From contig JAJZWN010000017.1 of NCBI GenBank assembly GCA_021846695.1, positions 1 through 24,679 of the forward strand: a stretch of 24,679 nt of DNA, given 5' to 3'. This DNA is from Thermoplasmata archaeon (lineage in GTDB: Archaea > Thermoplasmatota > Thermoplasmata > Thermoplasmatales > Thermoplasmataceae). The notes beneath the pieces are model-generated. The model was not told the origin of the DNA. It ran no database searches and saw nothing but the letters and a program-made list of their open reading frames with translations. The first letter of the stretch is position 1; each line of letters opens with the position of its first letter. The translations under genes were made by a program, and so were the position numbers. Shown piece by piece: positions 1 through 8,472 of the stretch.

Positions 1-2
1 GT

Positions 3-1106
3 AAATGGCAGGACAGGTTATTTGTAGGGTGTATAGCAATAGCTATAGGGGCAGGAGCTCTTGCACTTTATGGGTTAGCTGCACTTGGTGTTGCATTCCA
101 TTGGGGAGTTAAACCTGATTATGTACTGGGTGTGGCCTTTGGAGCTGCATTGTTCGGAGTAGGAATTGCAATTTCAGGATATGTTCCAGGTACGGTATGG
201 ATGGGACTCGGAGAAGGAAGGCGTGACGCTATATACGCGCTGCTTGGTGGATTGCTTGGAGCAGCATCCTGGACACTGATATATCAGACATCGTTCGGGC
301 AATGGTTAATAAGCTACGATAATTTTGGGCAAATTTATTTCGGTGGCAAAGCAGATACAAATCTATACGTTGGATTTGGAATAGCAGTTGTGTGGGCAAT
401 AGTTATGTTCTCCATAGCATATTTCCTTCCAAGGTATAAGGGAGGAAAAAGCTGTGCTTATACTTCATTGCACAAATCAGGGAAAATGAGCACAGTTGAA
501 CAGGAAAAATACATAGAAACTGCGGGAATGCTTATGGAAGGGGCTTCTATGCCACTTGGCAAGAACAATATTGCTGAGAAAGTAAATTATCACTGGACTG
601 TCTCATCTAAATTATTTGGTGTGGTCATGATGTCCGTAGGAATAATTATAGGGTTAATGGTTGTACTGGAAATGTTTCTGCACCAGATCTTTGGTGAATC
701 AACAACGTATTCATGGATTGTGGCAAAAATATGGCTTCCTGCAGGAGTATATAGCTATAGCACTCTTGTTGTCCACACAATAGGATGGGAACCTTTCAGT
801 GATATAGGTACTCTATTCGGTGCTTTTCTGGCTTCAATATTTTTCACAAGGAGATTTCAATCATTCAACAGCGTTATTCCTCCTTCATGGGAGACAAGAT
901 TTGGAAACAGCCAGATAAAAAGGGCAGGAGGTGCTTTTACAGGAGGTTTCATGATGTTGCTTGGGGCAAGGATGGCAGATGGCTGTGCTTCAGGGCATAT
1001 ACTGAGCGGTGATTTGCAGATGGCAGTAAGTAGCCTGGAATTCTTTATAGTAGTGATAATATTCCTGCTAATTGCCGCCCGTTTAATATACAGGAAGGTG
1101 AACTAA
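3..1106 (+). CDS. YeeE/YedE-family sulfur-compound transporter (5' end outside window)
   Basis: An integral membrane protein of the YeeE/YedE (DUF395) family, whose bacterial members import thiosulfate or related sulfur compounds. The frame is open from base 3, with no stop and only a GTG at 132 as a possible start, and the residues before that GTG (hydrophobic, ending near VKPDYVLG) continue the membrane protein. The gene therefore runs off the left edge. Two family motifs are visible: SGYVPGTVWMGLGEG near the start and GARMADGCASGH near the end. The Cys of the second motif matches the conserved cysteine thought to handle the sulfur substrate. Between them lie several hydrophobic helices and a soluble loop around bases 440-600. 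It is followed without spacing by a small membrane protein. The family call is firm; the substrate is not determined from sequence. Confidence 0.88.
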   Translation, partial: KWQDRLFVGCIAIAIGAGALALYGLAALGVAFHWGVKPDYVLGVAFGAALFGVGIAISGYVPGTVWMGLGEGRRDAIYALLGGLLGAASWTLIYQTSFGQWLISYDNFGQIYFGGKADTNLYVGFGIAVVWAIVMFSIAYFLPRYKGGKSCAYTSLHKSGKMSTVEQEKYIETAGMLMEGASMPLGKNNIAEKVNYHWTVSSKLFGVVMMSVGIIIGLMVVLEMFLHQIFGESTTYSWIVAKIWLPAGVYSYSTLVVHTIGWEPFSDIGTLFGAFLASIFFTRRFQSFNSVIPPSWETRFGNSQIKRAGGAFTGGFMMLLGARMADGCASGHILSGDLQMAVSSLEFFIVVIIFLLIAARLIYRKVN

Positions 1107-1385
1107 ATGGAAGAAAAAGAAATTGATCAGGCTGAAATAAACAGAGAAAATGTTGAGCCGAAAAAGAAAGATGAAAGAGGAGTCAAAGCCTTTGTAATAA
1201 CTATGGTGGGCATTGTAATAGTTACTGCTGCACTGACATCCGGTACATACAATGGTTATGACCCCAACGCCTATTCTGTTGCAATTACAGGATTCTTTGT
1301 AATAGTAACAATTGTAATGACAGCTGTTTGGTACAGAACAAAATATGACAATTATAGTTATGATCCGAAGAAAAATAAAAAATAA
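1107..1385 (+). CDS. Small two-helix membrane protein, partner of the YeeE/YedE gene
   Basis: A 92-residue protein with no family that I recognise. Residues 1-26 are charged (MEEKEIDQAE...), residues about 27-46 and 56-75 are hydrophobic membrane segments, and the tail is basic (DPKKNKK). The ATG directly follows the TAA of the upstream transporter, and GGAAGGTG at 1093-1100 is a good ribosome site, so the two are almost certainly co-transcribed and translationally coupled. It may be an accessory subunit of the transporter, which is inference from position only. An AT-rich inverted repeat follows the stop codon. Confidence 0.8.
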   Translation: MEEKEIDQAEINRENVEPKKKDERGVKAFVITMVGIVIVTAALTSGTYNGYDPNAYSVAITGFFVIVTIVMTAVWYRTKYDNYSYDPKKNKK

Positions 1386-1389
1386 TATT

Positions 1390-1408
1390 AAATTTTATTA
1401 TAAAATTT
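1390..1408. terminator. AT-rich perfect inverted repeat between convergent genes
   Basis: Arms of 9 bp (AAATTTTAT / ATAAAATTT) flank a single base, lying between the ends of the convergent sulfur-transport and riboflavin units. It could help end transcription from both sides, but AT-only palindromes arise easily here and archaeal termination mainly uses T tracts, so this is a weak call. Confidence 0.25.
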
Positions 1409-1431
1409 CCAAATAATATATTAAAATAAAT

Positions 1432-1836
1432 TTATAAATTATTCAATGATTTAACCATTTTAACGCAGCTTTCCAGGGCTTCCTTTGCCATGTCTATTCT
1501 GGCTTCAGCCTGCAACCTGGATTCCCCAGGGCCGGATATGCCTAAAGCAACAGGCTTCTCATATTCTAATGATAAATCAGTTATTTTTCTTGCTGCATTT
1601 TCCATTATTATTCTATGGTGGTCTGTTTCCCCTTTTATCACAGCACCTATTGCTATTATACCATCTATATCGTCAATTTTTAACAATTTTTTAATTCCTA
1701 AGGGTATATCAAAAGTTCCAGGTACTTTAAGTATTTTATACTCAATACCCAGAAAATCTGCATAATCTTTAGCTCTCTCCACCATCATCATTGTTATATC
1801 ATAATTAAATTCTGCAACTACCATTCCTATTTTCAT
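1432..1836 (-). CDS. ribH: 6,7-dimethyl-8-ribityllumazine synthase
   Basis: Condenses 5-amino-6-ribitylaminouracil with 3,4-dihydroxy-2-butanone 4-phosphate to give lumazine, the penultimate riboflavin step. The 134-residue length fits archaeal members. Visible motifs are FN at 10-11, VPGTFDIP at 38-45 and GAVIKGETDHH at 64-74, where His73 aligns with the catalytic histidine of the bacterial enzyme. A phosphate-binding-type stretch (GISGPGESRLQAEAR) follows. It is the last gene of the minus-strand riboflavin cluster, 9 bp after riboflavin synthase. The family usually assembles as pentamers or 60-mers. Regulation by RbkR (12082-12744) is expected from knowledge of archaeal riboflavin regulons. 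Confidence 0.96.
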   Translation of the reverse strand: MKIGMVVAEFNYDITMMMVERAKDYADFLGIEYKILKVPGTFDIPLGIKKLLKIDDIDGIIAIGAVIKGETDHHRIIMENAARKITDLSLEYEKPVALGISGPGESRLQAEARIDMAKEALESCVKMVKSLNNL

Positions 1837-1845
1837 TTATATCAC

Positions 1846-3041
<1,196 letters not shown>

Positions 3042-3062
3042 ATTATTTAATTATTTGGTAAA

Positions 3063-3074
3063 TACTTATAAATG
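3063..3074 (-). promoter_or_regulatory. TATA box for ribB-ribC-ribH
   Basis: Read on the minus strand this is CATTTATAAGTA, centred about 27 nt before the ribB ATG. It lies between the ribB start and the end of the upstream reductase gene, so the last three riboflavin genes can be transcribed separately from the reductase. Confidence 0.5.
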
Positions 3075-3085
3075 AGTTGATAATT

Positions 3086-3655
3086 TTAAAAGTTATTAAT
3101 ATCTTTAATATTCAATAATAAACCATCACCTTCCATGGATATTTTATAATTTAATTTCATTTCTTCTTTAAACAACGGTATCCCATCTAATATTAAACCA
3201 GGATTTATAAATATATAAAATTCATCAAATATTTTTTTATCTATAAATTGATTTATAACATTGGAACCTCCTTCTACCAATATGCTTTTTATCCCCATAT
3301 CATATAGTTTTTTTAATATACTGGGTATTGATAAATCATCTAAAATTATCATTTCCGCATTTTTTATTTTCTTATTATTTCTTGAAAATATATATGATTT
3401 TATTTTTCCATCGAAAACATTGTAATTATCGTTTAATCTTAATTTTTCATCTAAAATTATCCTATTCTTTGCATAATTCAAAACCGGATTATCTACCTTT
3501 ACGCTGTTAGCCCCCAGTAAAACGCCATCAACATTTTTCCTTATTTCCATTACCCTGTTGATGTCAATATCATTTGAAATCCTGTATCTCCCATTTATAG
3601 CAGATATTTTACCATTTATCGACATTGCAACGTTTATTATAATATATGGAATCAT
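3086..3655 (-). CDS. Diamino-ribosylamino-pyrimidinone 5'-phosphate reductase (RibD C-terminal type)
   Basis: Reduces the ribosyl side chain of the diaminopyrimidinone phosphate to ribityl using NAD(P)H, the archaeal/fungal order in which reduction precedes deamination (ArfC/RIB7 type). At 189 residues it is the stand-alone reductase domain, without the RibD deaminase domain. Visible features are NVAMSINGKI at 8-17, GANSVKVDNP at 48-57 and VEGGSNV at 127-133, which are the dinucleotide- and substrate-binding motifs. It is the first gene of the riboflavin cluster, with a TATA-like element 22-25 nt upstream, and diverges from the amidohydrolase at 3742. Coding is very AT-rich with many Asn, Lys and Ile codons, like its divergent neighbour. 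Confidence 0.92.
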   Translation of the reverse strand: MIPYIIINVAMSINGKISAINGRYRISNDIDINRVMEIRKNVDGVLLGANSVKVDNPVLNYAKNRIILDEKLRLNDNYNVFDGKIKSYIFSRNNKKIKNAEMIILDDLSIPSILKKLYDMGIKSILVEGGSNVINQFIDKKIFDEFYIFINPGLILDGIPLFKEEMKLNYKISMEGDGLLLNIKDINNF

Positions 3656-3741
3656 ATAACCTTATTAAGAACTAATATAACAATTTTGAGATATTACCTA
3701 ATTATGAGTTAAACTTTTATAATATATCTCTATTATAAAAA
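3656..3741. promoter_or_regulatory. Divergent promoter shared by the riboflavin reductase and the amidohydrolase
   Basis: The 86 bp hold two opposed leaderless-type promoters. On the plus strand CTTTTATAATATA (3714-3726) is centred about 22 nt before the ATG at 3742. On the minus strand TTATATTA (3673-3680) lies about 22-25 nt before the ATG at 3655. ATTACCTAATTAT at 3693-3705 sits between them and resembles TTTACCAAATAAT before ribB (3050-3062, minus strand), a possible shared operator. Confidence 0.5.
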
Positions 3742-4740
3742 ATGGAATTTTCAGGCAATATATATTATAATGGAAAGTTGCGAAGAGGCACATTAAAAGT
3801 AGATGACACCGGTGAATCATTCAGTAATAAAACCGGAAATACGAACCATGGCACATTAATTCCAATGCCTGTAAATGCCCATACACATGTAGGTGATTCA
3901 TTTATAAACGAAGAGCCGAAGGGCACATTGCCTGAAATCGTGGGTCCTGATGGCTTAAAGCATAGATTTTTAGATAATGCTGATGATAATGAAGTAATAA
4001 ATTATATATCAAAAACCAACAATTTTATGGAGAAAAATGGAACAATATCATATTTTGATTTCCGGGAAAATGGGTTGAAGGGAATAAATATGATAAAAAG
4101 AGGAAATAAAAAGTTTATAAAACCCGTAATATTTGCAAGGCCTTACAATAACGATGATATAAATAAGATAATAGACAATTCTAATGGAGTGGGTATAAGT
4201 TCAATCTCAGACATGGATTATGATGATATCTACGACGTCAGCATTAAAACCCATAAAAAAAATAAAATATTTGCTTTGCATTTCAGTGAAAATATAAATG
4301 AAGATATAGATAAGGTTATGAATTTGAAGCCTGATTTATTAATACACGGAATAGAAGCAAATGATACTGATCTAGATATAATAGGTAAAAATAATGTAAG
4401 TATTGTAATAACACCCAGGTCAAATATATTCTATGGCAAAAGGCCAGATTACAATAAATTCTTGAAGCATAATATAAATTTAATGCTGGGAACTGATAAT
4501 GTCTTTGTCACAGAGCCGGATATATTCTCGGAAATGGATTTTTTGTACAGGTATCAAAGATTTTTAAATTATGTAAGCCCTGAAAATATTTTAAAAATGG
4601 TTATAGATAATCCATATACCTTTCTTAAAAAAAATAATATAAAAATTAAGAAGAGATACCTATTTTTCAAAAATGAATTGTTGAATGAATACCAGCTCGT
4701 AACAAAAAAACATTATTTTAACCCGGTAAAAATTTTATAA
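3742..4740 (+). CDS. Amidohydrolase-superfamily protein, probable aminohydrolase (deaminase) linked to riboflavin genes
   Basis: A 332-residue metal-dependent amidohydrolase. A short N-terminal strand region precedes the barrel, which shows the metal ligands in order: His47 and His49 (NAHTHVGD), His180 (ALHFSEN), His202 (LIHGIE) and Asp252 (LGTDN). His180 and Glu183 form an HxxE motif, the mark of the aminohydrolase branch (guanine, cytosine and S-adenosylhomocysteine deaminases), in which Glu serves as proton shuttle. The protein is somewhat shorter than the usual 400-450 residues. It is divergent from the riboflavin reductase across an 86-bp shared promoter and has its own TATA box. What is seen is the complete catalytic set and the location. 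What is inferred is that the substrate may be the diaminopyrimidine of the riboflavin pathway. It could instead be a nucleoside or base deaminase. Confidence 0.8.
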   Translation: MEFSGNIYYNGKLRRGTLKVDDTGESFSNKTGNTNHGTLIPMPVNAHTHVGDSFINEEPKGTLPEIVGPDGLKHRFLDNADDNEVINYISKTNNFMEKNGTISYFDFRENGLKGINMIKRGNKKFIKPVIFARPYNNDDINKIIDNSNGVGISSISDMDYDDIYDVSIKTHKKNKIFALHFSENINEDIDKVMNLKPDLLIHGIEANDTDLDIIGKNNVSIVITPRSNIFYGKRPDYNKFLKHNINLMLGTDNVFVTEPDIFSEMDFLYRYQRFLNYVSPENILKMVIDNPYTFLKKNNIKIKKRYLFFKNELLNEYQLVTKKHYFNPVKIL

Positions 4741-4746
4741 TTTTTT
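4741..4746 (+). terminator. T-tract after the amidohydrolase
   Basis: Six consecutive T residues directly after the stop codon, the usual form of an archaeal intrinsic terminator. The rest of the 160-bp gap to 4903 is AT-rich with no gene visible. Confidence 0.35.
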
Positions 4747-4902
4747 AGTTTGCATTATACTTTATATGCACATATCGAAGGTCTTTCAGTTAACTCAACT
4801 ATTCTCTATAAAAGTAATCACAACAATTATTAATATTACAAATAATATAAAAAATAAATTGAAATTTGGAAACAATTATTAATAAAATACAGATAACCAC
4901 CT

Positions 4903-5136
4903 ATGGGCGTAGAAAGTATGAAAGATGTTAAACTCATTGCTGAAAAAAATATTAAGGATATGTATGGGGAGAACATCTCAAACTTTACAATTAACAGCAT
5001 AGTAGACAATAGTGATAGATACGATGTATCAACAGAGTTTGACTATGCCGGCTTTCATTATACCGTTTATCTGAGCATAGATGATGATGGGAACGTTACA
5101 AAATTCAACCAGATAGCAAAGGCAAAGTTAGAATAA
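4903..5136 (+). CDS. Small conserved-looking protein of unknown function
   Basis: A 77-residue acidic protein that I do not recognise. It has an N-terminal helix-like part (MKDVKLIAEKNIKDMYGE) followed by strand-like segments (RYDVSTEFDYAGFHYTVYLS and DDGNVTKFNQIAKAKLE), a helix-plus-sheet pattern reminiscent of PepSY-like mini domains, although I would not assign it. The ATG at 4903 has an AT-rich TATA candidate (4876-4886) about 23 nt upstream; the ATG at 4918 is an alternative giving 72 residues. There is no signal peptide or membrane segment. It stands alone, with a separate promoter for the next gene. Confidence 0.65.
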   Translation: MGVESMKDVKLIAEKNIKDMYGENISNFTINSIVDNSDRYDVSTEFDYAGFHYTVYLSIDDDGNVTKFNQIAKAKLE

Positions 5137-5180
5137 GTGTTTGTGGGAATATTTAATTAACATCCCGGATATTCAGTTAT

Positions 5181-5690
5181 ATGAAAAGTATTGATAACGC
5201 ATGGAAGGTTCCACTGTCGAGGGGCGGTATTTTTAAAATCATAATAAATGAGGATAGCCTTGAAATTTACAGGATATTTTCCGGCAAGTATATAGAAGAG
5301 AAGCTTCATCTCAAAAAGGATATGGATTACATTGATTCGCTTATTGTACCCGGAGCTACAGATCCGGTGGAGCCTGAGGACCTGTATAATGATATAAAAA
5401 ACATGATTAAAACTATCTTTCAGCATTATAATTCAAATCAATCTGCAAAAATTCAGGAGATCGATAATGAAAAAGACAGTGCAGAATATAGGAAAATAAA
5501 ATTTGCCGATATTCATGATATTAGTATGTCTGCATCCGGAGATGAAAGATTTCCGGAACTTTCTCTAAATGGTGATCGTTATATATTGCCATCAGAAAAT
5601 TTCCTGGCATTCAGCAATGCAGACAAAGAAAGGTATGAAGAATACAAAAATATTGTTGATGGAATCAGGAAACAAACTGGAAAAATGTAA
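5181..5690 (+). CDS. Protein of unknown function, probably Thermoplasmatales-specific
   Basis: A soluble, acidic 169-residue protein with no motif that I recognise. The N-terminal part (WKVPLSRGGIFKIIINEDSL...YRIFSGKYIEEKLHLK) looks like a small sheet, and the C-terminal half is charged and helical, ending in a Lys/Glu-rich helix. The start is supported by TATTTAATTAAC (5148-5159) centred about 27 nt before the ATG, a leaderless promoter. Its stop codon abuts, with no gap, the stop of the convergent alpha/beta hydrolase at 5691. Confidence 0.7.
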   Translation: MKSIDNAWKVPLSRGGIFKIIINEDSLEIYRIFSGKYIEEKLHLKKDMDYIDSLIVPGATDPVEPEDLYNDIKNMIKTIFQHYNSNQSAKIQEIDNEKDSAEYRKIKFADIHDISMSASGDERFPELSLNGDRYILPSENFLAFSNADKERYEEYKNIVDGIRKQTGKM

Positions 5691-6410
5691 TTAACAGAGA
5701 GCGTATTCTTTAATTTTTCTGTTGATTATTTCTGCGAATTCCTCTGGCATATCTATAAATGGCGTGTGGCCGGCATCAGGCATAACAATTAATTCACTGC
5801 CAGAAATTTTGCTTTCCATGGCATACCCGTAGGATACAGGTATTATATTATCCGCACTTCCCCATATTATAGTTGTTTTGCTTTTTATGTTGCCTAAAGC
5901 TGTATCACTTATTTTCTCTTCCTGTTTTTTATTGTTTTCCATTATTGCTTCCAATGCGTTTCTGTTATTATAATTCCTTAATTTCAAAATGGAATCAAGG
6001 ACGCGGTTCATATTCTCCCTGCTTCCATTGCTTAAAGCAGGCGAGATTCCGGCGCTATCAACAGGGAAGATCATATCAGGTTCCAGCATTCCCGATGCAA
6101 GTTTCAGCGTAATCCAGCCTCCATAGGAGTTTCCTGCAATGGAAAACTTTGAAACTTCAAGTGTACTGATTAGATCAACGATGGATTCAGCCTGCTGTTT
6201 TACTGTATATTCTATATCTGGCTTATCAGAATGGCCATGCCCTAGCAAATCCACAAGCACCGGCCTTATGCATTTTTCAAGGTATGGCGCGGTTTTCAGC
6301 CACGTATTTCCGGTGCCCCCAAAACCGTGCAAAAAAATTACAGGATAACCGGAGTTGCCATCCAGGTAGGACAGTTTTCCATACCTGGTTGTACAGTATT
6401 TTCTTTCCAT
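5691..6410 (-). CDS. Alpha/beta-hydrolase-fold protein
   Basis: A 239-residue serine hydrolase of the alpha/beta fold. The oxyanion-hole motif HGFGG is at 28-32, the nucleophile elbow GNSYGG is at 93-98 with Ser95, the acid is Asp187 (GSADNIIP), and the base is His215 (DAGHTPFID). The DLLGHGHSDKP stretch at 54-64 is typical of the esterase/epoxide-hydrolase/carboxylic-ester branch. The cap region is short. No signal peptide is seen, so it should be cytoplasmic. It is the third gene of a minus-strand operon after HMG-CoA reductase and a TPR protein, with 1 bp between it and the TPR gene. The substrate cannot be told from sequence. Confidence 0.88.
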   Translation of the reverse strand: MERKYCTTRYGKLSYLDGNSGYPVIFLHGFGGTGNTWLKTAPYLEKCIRPVLVDLLGHGHSDKPDIEYTVKQQAESIVDLISTLEVSKFSIAGNSYGGWITLKLASGMLEPDMIFPVDSAGISPALSNGSRENMNRVLDSILKLRNYNNRNALEAIMENNKKQEEKISDTALGNIKSKTTIIWGSADNIIPVSYGYAMESKISGSELIVMPDAGHTPFIDMPEEFAEIINRKIKEYALC

Positions 6411-6411
6411 T

Positions 6412-7140
6412 TTATTCCTTTGACCTGGATGCTATTTTCATAGCTTCATCTATATTTTCAAGCTCCATTGCAATATCTGATACAGAGTCATACAGGTATG
6501 AAACAGAGTCTTTAAATTCTTTTTTATCCTTCTTTGTTTTAATAGTATTCATTACCGTATCTATTTTATCCAGCCCTGCTTTTCCAGCATCGAAGGCAGC
6601 ATTGATATCGGCATCACGTAATATGCTAATTTTCCCATACAATGCCTCGAAGTAATTCTCCCAATCTTCTGACTTCTCTGTTAGTTCCAGAACGTTATCA
6701 TATATTTTCATTGCCTCTGCCTGTTTGGATTTCAGGCTGGAAAGTGCCTCTGCCTTTGCATTGTTTGAAAGTGCAAATAAAGTAACATCCTTTATAGCAT
6801 CTGCTGCCTCTATAGCTTTATTGAAATAAGAAATCCCATCTTCCCTTTTGCCACTGTCCAGATAAATATAGCCAATATTTATCAGATCCATTACCTCAAG
6901 CTCGCTATCTCCAAGTTTGTGGTGGAGTTCAAGTGACTCTTCTGCATATTTAAGCGGATTTTCTGTGCTTTTGTGATCCAGGGAAGAATAACACTGGGAG
7001 AGTTTATAACAAATTTCAGCTTTTATGTCATCCTCTGAAATTGCGTCATATGCTTTAGTATACTCCCTGATAGCATCCATGAATTTTTCCTTCTTAACAA
7101 ATGCATCCCCATTCTTTATATTCTGTTCGTATTCTTCCAT
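6412..7140 (-). CDS. TPR-repeat protein
   Basis: A 242-residue all-helical protein. Helix pairs with tetratricopeptide character can be followed from about residue 5 (NGDAFVKKEKFMDAIREYTKAYDA), through AEICYKLSQCYSSL and MDLINIGYIYLDSGKREDGISYFNKAIEAA, to about residue 200. TPR proteins serve as protein-interaction scaffolds. There is no catalytic motif, signal or membrane segment. It starts 2 bp after the stop of HMG-CoA reductase and ends 1 bp before the alpha/beta hydrolase, so the three are one transcript. A role as a partner of either enzyme is inference only. Confidence 0.82.
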   Translation of the reverse strand: MEEYEQNIKNGDAFVKKEKFMDAIREYTKAYDAISEDDIKAEICYKLSQCYSSLDHKSTENPLKYAEESLELHHKLGDSELEVMDLINIGYIYLDSGKREDGISYFNKAIEAADAIKDVTLFALSNNAKAEALSSLKSKQAEAMKIYDNVLELTEKSEDWENYFEALYGKISILRDADINAAFDAGKAGLDKIDTVMNTIKTKKDKKEFKDSVSYLYDSVSDIAMELENIDEAMKIASRSKE

Positions 7141-7142
7141 AT

Positions 7143-8378
7143 TTATTCATCCCTAAATTTTTTAATTATATCGACTGCTGCTGTGTAGCTAATGCTCCCG
7201 GTGGATATCATCTCGCCGGCAACTTTTTCAACCATTTCTCCTGTAGCACCTGCTGCAATAGCTATATTTCTTGCATGCAATTTCATATGCCCGCTCTGGA
7301 TTCCCTCTGCTGCCAGTGCCCGCAGTGCTGCAAAATTTTGTGCCAGCCCGACTGAACCCAGGATATTTGAAAATTCACCGGATCCATGTATTCCCATTAT
7401 CTTCATTGCAAGCATTGCTTTTCTGGATGTTTTTGTTGCCCCGCCTACTGTGCCAACAGCTATAGGGATTTTTATTGATCCAATCAAATTCCCGTCAATG
7501 TCTTTTCTATACTCTGTCAGTGGGCCATATCCACCCATGGATGCATAGGCATGTGAGTTTGCTTCCTGTGCCCTGAAATCATTCATGGTTGCCAGAAGCA
7601 CAGCATCGATGCCGTTCATTATACCCTTATTATGGGTAGTGGCACGGTATATATCATTTTTTGCAAATTCATTTGCCCGTATTATCCTATCCACTGTTTC
7701 CTCTCCAAGCATTTTCCCGTCAAATTTTGCATATGCATATGTAATTCTTTCTGTTGTAAGGTTGCTCATGATCCTGAGATTTGCCTGTCCTCCTGTGAGT
7801 TCTTCTATATAGCCTGACACATATTCGAGCATGGTATTTATTATATTAGCGCCCATAGCATCAGCCACATCTATTATAATATTAATTATAAGTTCATTAT
7901 TAACAAAATGCAGGTCTATTGATTTTGCACCAGCATTCATGCCTGAGAGTGTTTTTGATCTTGTATTTGCCATTTTCAATATATTTTCCTTATTTTTAAG
8001 AATATTTATGGCTGCATAATCCGGGTCCGGTACATTATATAATTCAATTTCGCCCCGCATATAAGAATTAGTAGAATATGCGGTAAAGCCTCCTGGCCGT
8101 GCATATCTGGCGGCATTGGAACACGCAGCTATAACAGATGGTTCTTCGAGGCTCATAGGTATTAAATATTCTTTATCATTAATTTTGAAGTTTGTGGCAA
8201 TTCCCACTGGATAATCCATAATAGTATACACATTTTCTATCATATTTCCGGCGGTGCTAATATCCATCCTGTAATCCATTGCCTCCATATCTTCTGAAGA
8301 GAGGCCTGAAAACTCCCTGATGATCTGTCTTCTTTCATCTACGGTCATCTTATGAAAGCCATGTATTAATGAATCCAT
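7143..8378 (-). CDS. Hydroxymethylglutaryl-CoA reductase, class II
   Basis: Reduces HMG-CoA to mevalonate, the committed step towards the isoprenoid chains of archaeal membrane lipids. The 411-residue sequence is of the class II type known from Pseudomonas mevalonii, Archaeoglobus and the Thermoplasmatales. ENVYTIMDYPVGIATNF lies near 48-64. Catalytic residues can be placed by motif: Glu79 (SLEEPSV), Lys251 (THNKGIMNG), Asp267 (MNDFRAQEA) and His364 (SGHMKLHARN). The nucleotide-binding DAMGAN is at 173-178. The gene opens a three-gene operon, and its ATG has an AT-rich TATA candidate at the leaderless distance. Class II enzymes were first described as degradative, but here a biosynthetic role is expected because no mevalonate catabolic genes are near. 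Confidence 0.94.
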   Translation of the reverse strand: MDSLIHGFHKMTVDERRQIIREFSGLSSEDMEAMDYRMDISTAGNMIENVYTIMDYPVGIATNFKINDKEYLIPMSLEEPSVIAACSNAARYARPGGFTAYSTNSYMRGEIELYNVPDPDYAAINILKNKENILKMANTRSKTLSGMNAGAKSIDLHFVNNELIINIIIDVADAMGANIINTMLEYVSGYIEELTGGQANLRIMSNLTTERITYAYAKFDGKMLGEETVDRIIRANEFAKNDIYRATTHNKGIMNGIDAVLLATMNDFRAQEANSHAYASMGGYGPLTEYRKDIDGNLIGSIKIPIAVGTVGGATKTSRKAMLAMKIMGIHGSGEFSNILGSVGLAQNFAALRALAAEGIQSGHMKLHARNIAIAAGATGEMVEKVAGEMISTGSISYTAAVDIIKKFRDE

Positions 8379-8472
8379 GTTAAGTAATCATTCATATATT
8401 ATTAATTTTTATCACAATTCCGGATCCAGATTACAATAAAAGCATTTAAAATATAAATGAATACATGTGGAT

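Noticed and set aside
3656..3741. FMN riboswitch before the riboflavin genes
   Set aside because: The region is only 86 bp, AT-rich and without the conserved riboswitch helices; transcripts appear leaderless, and archaea of this group use RbkR.
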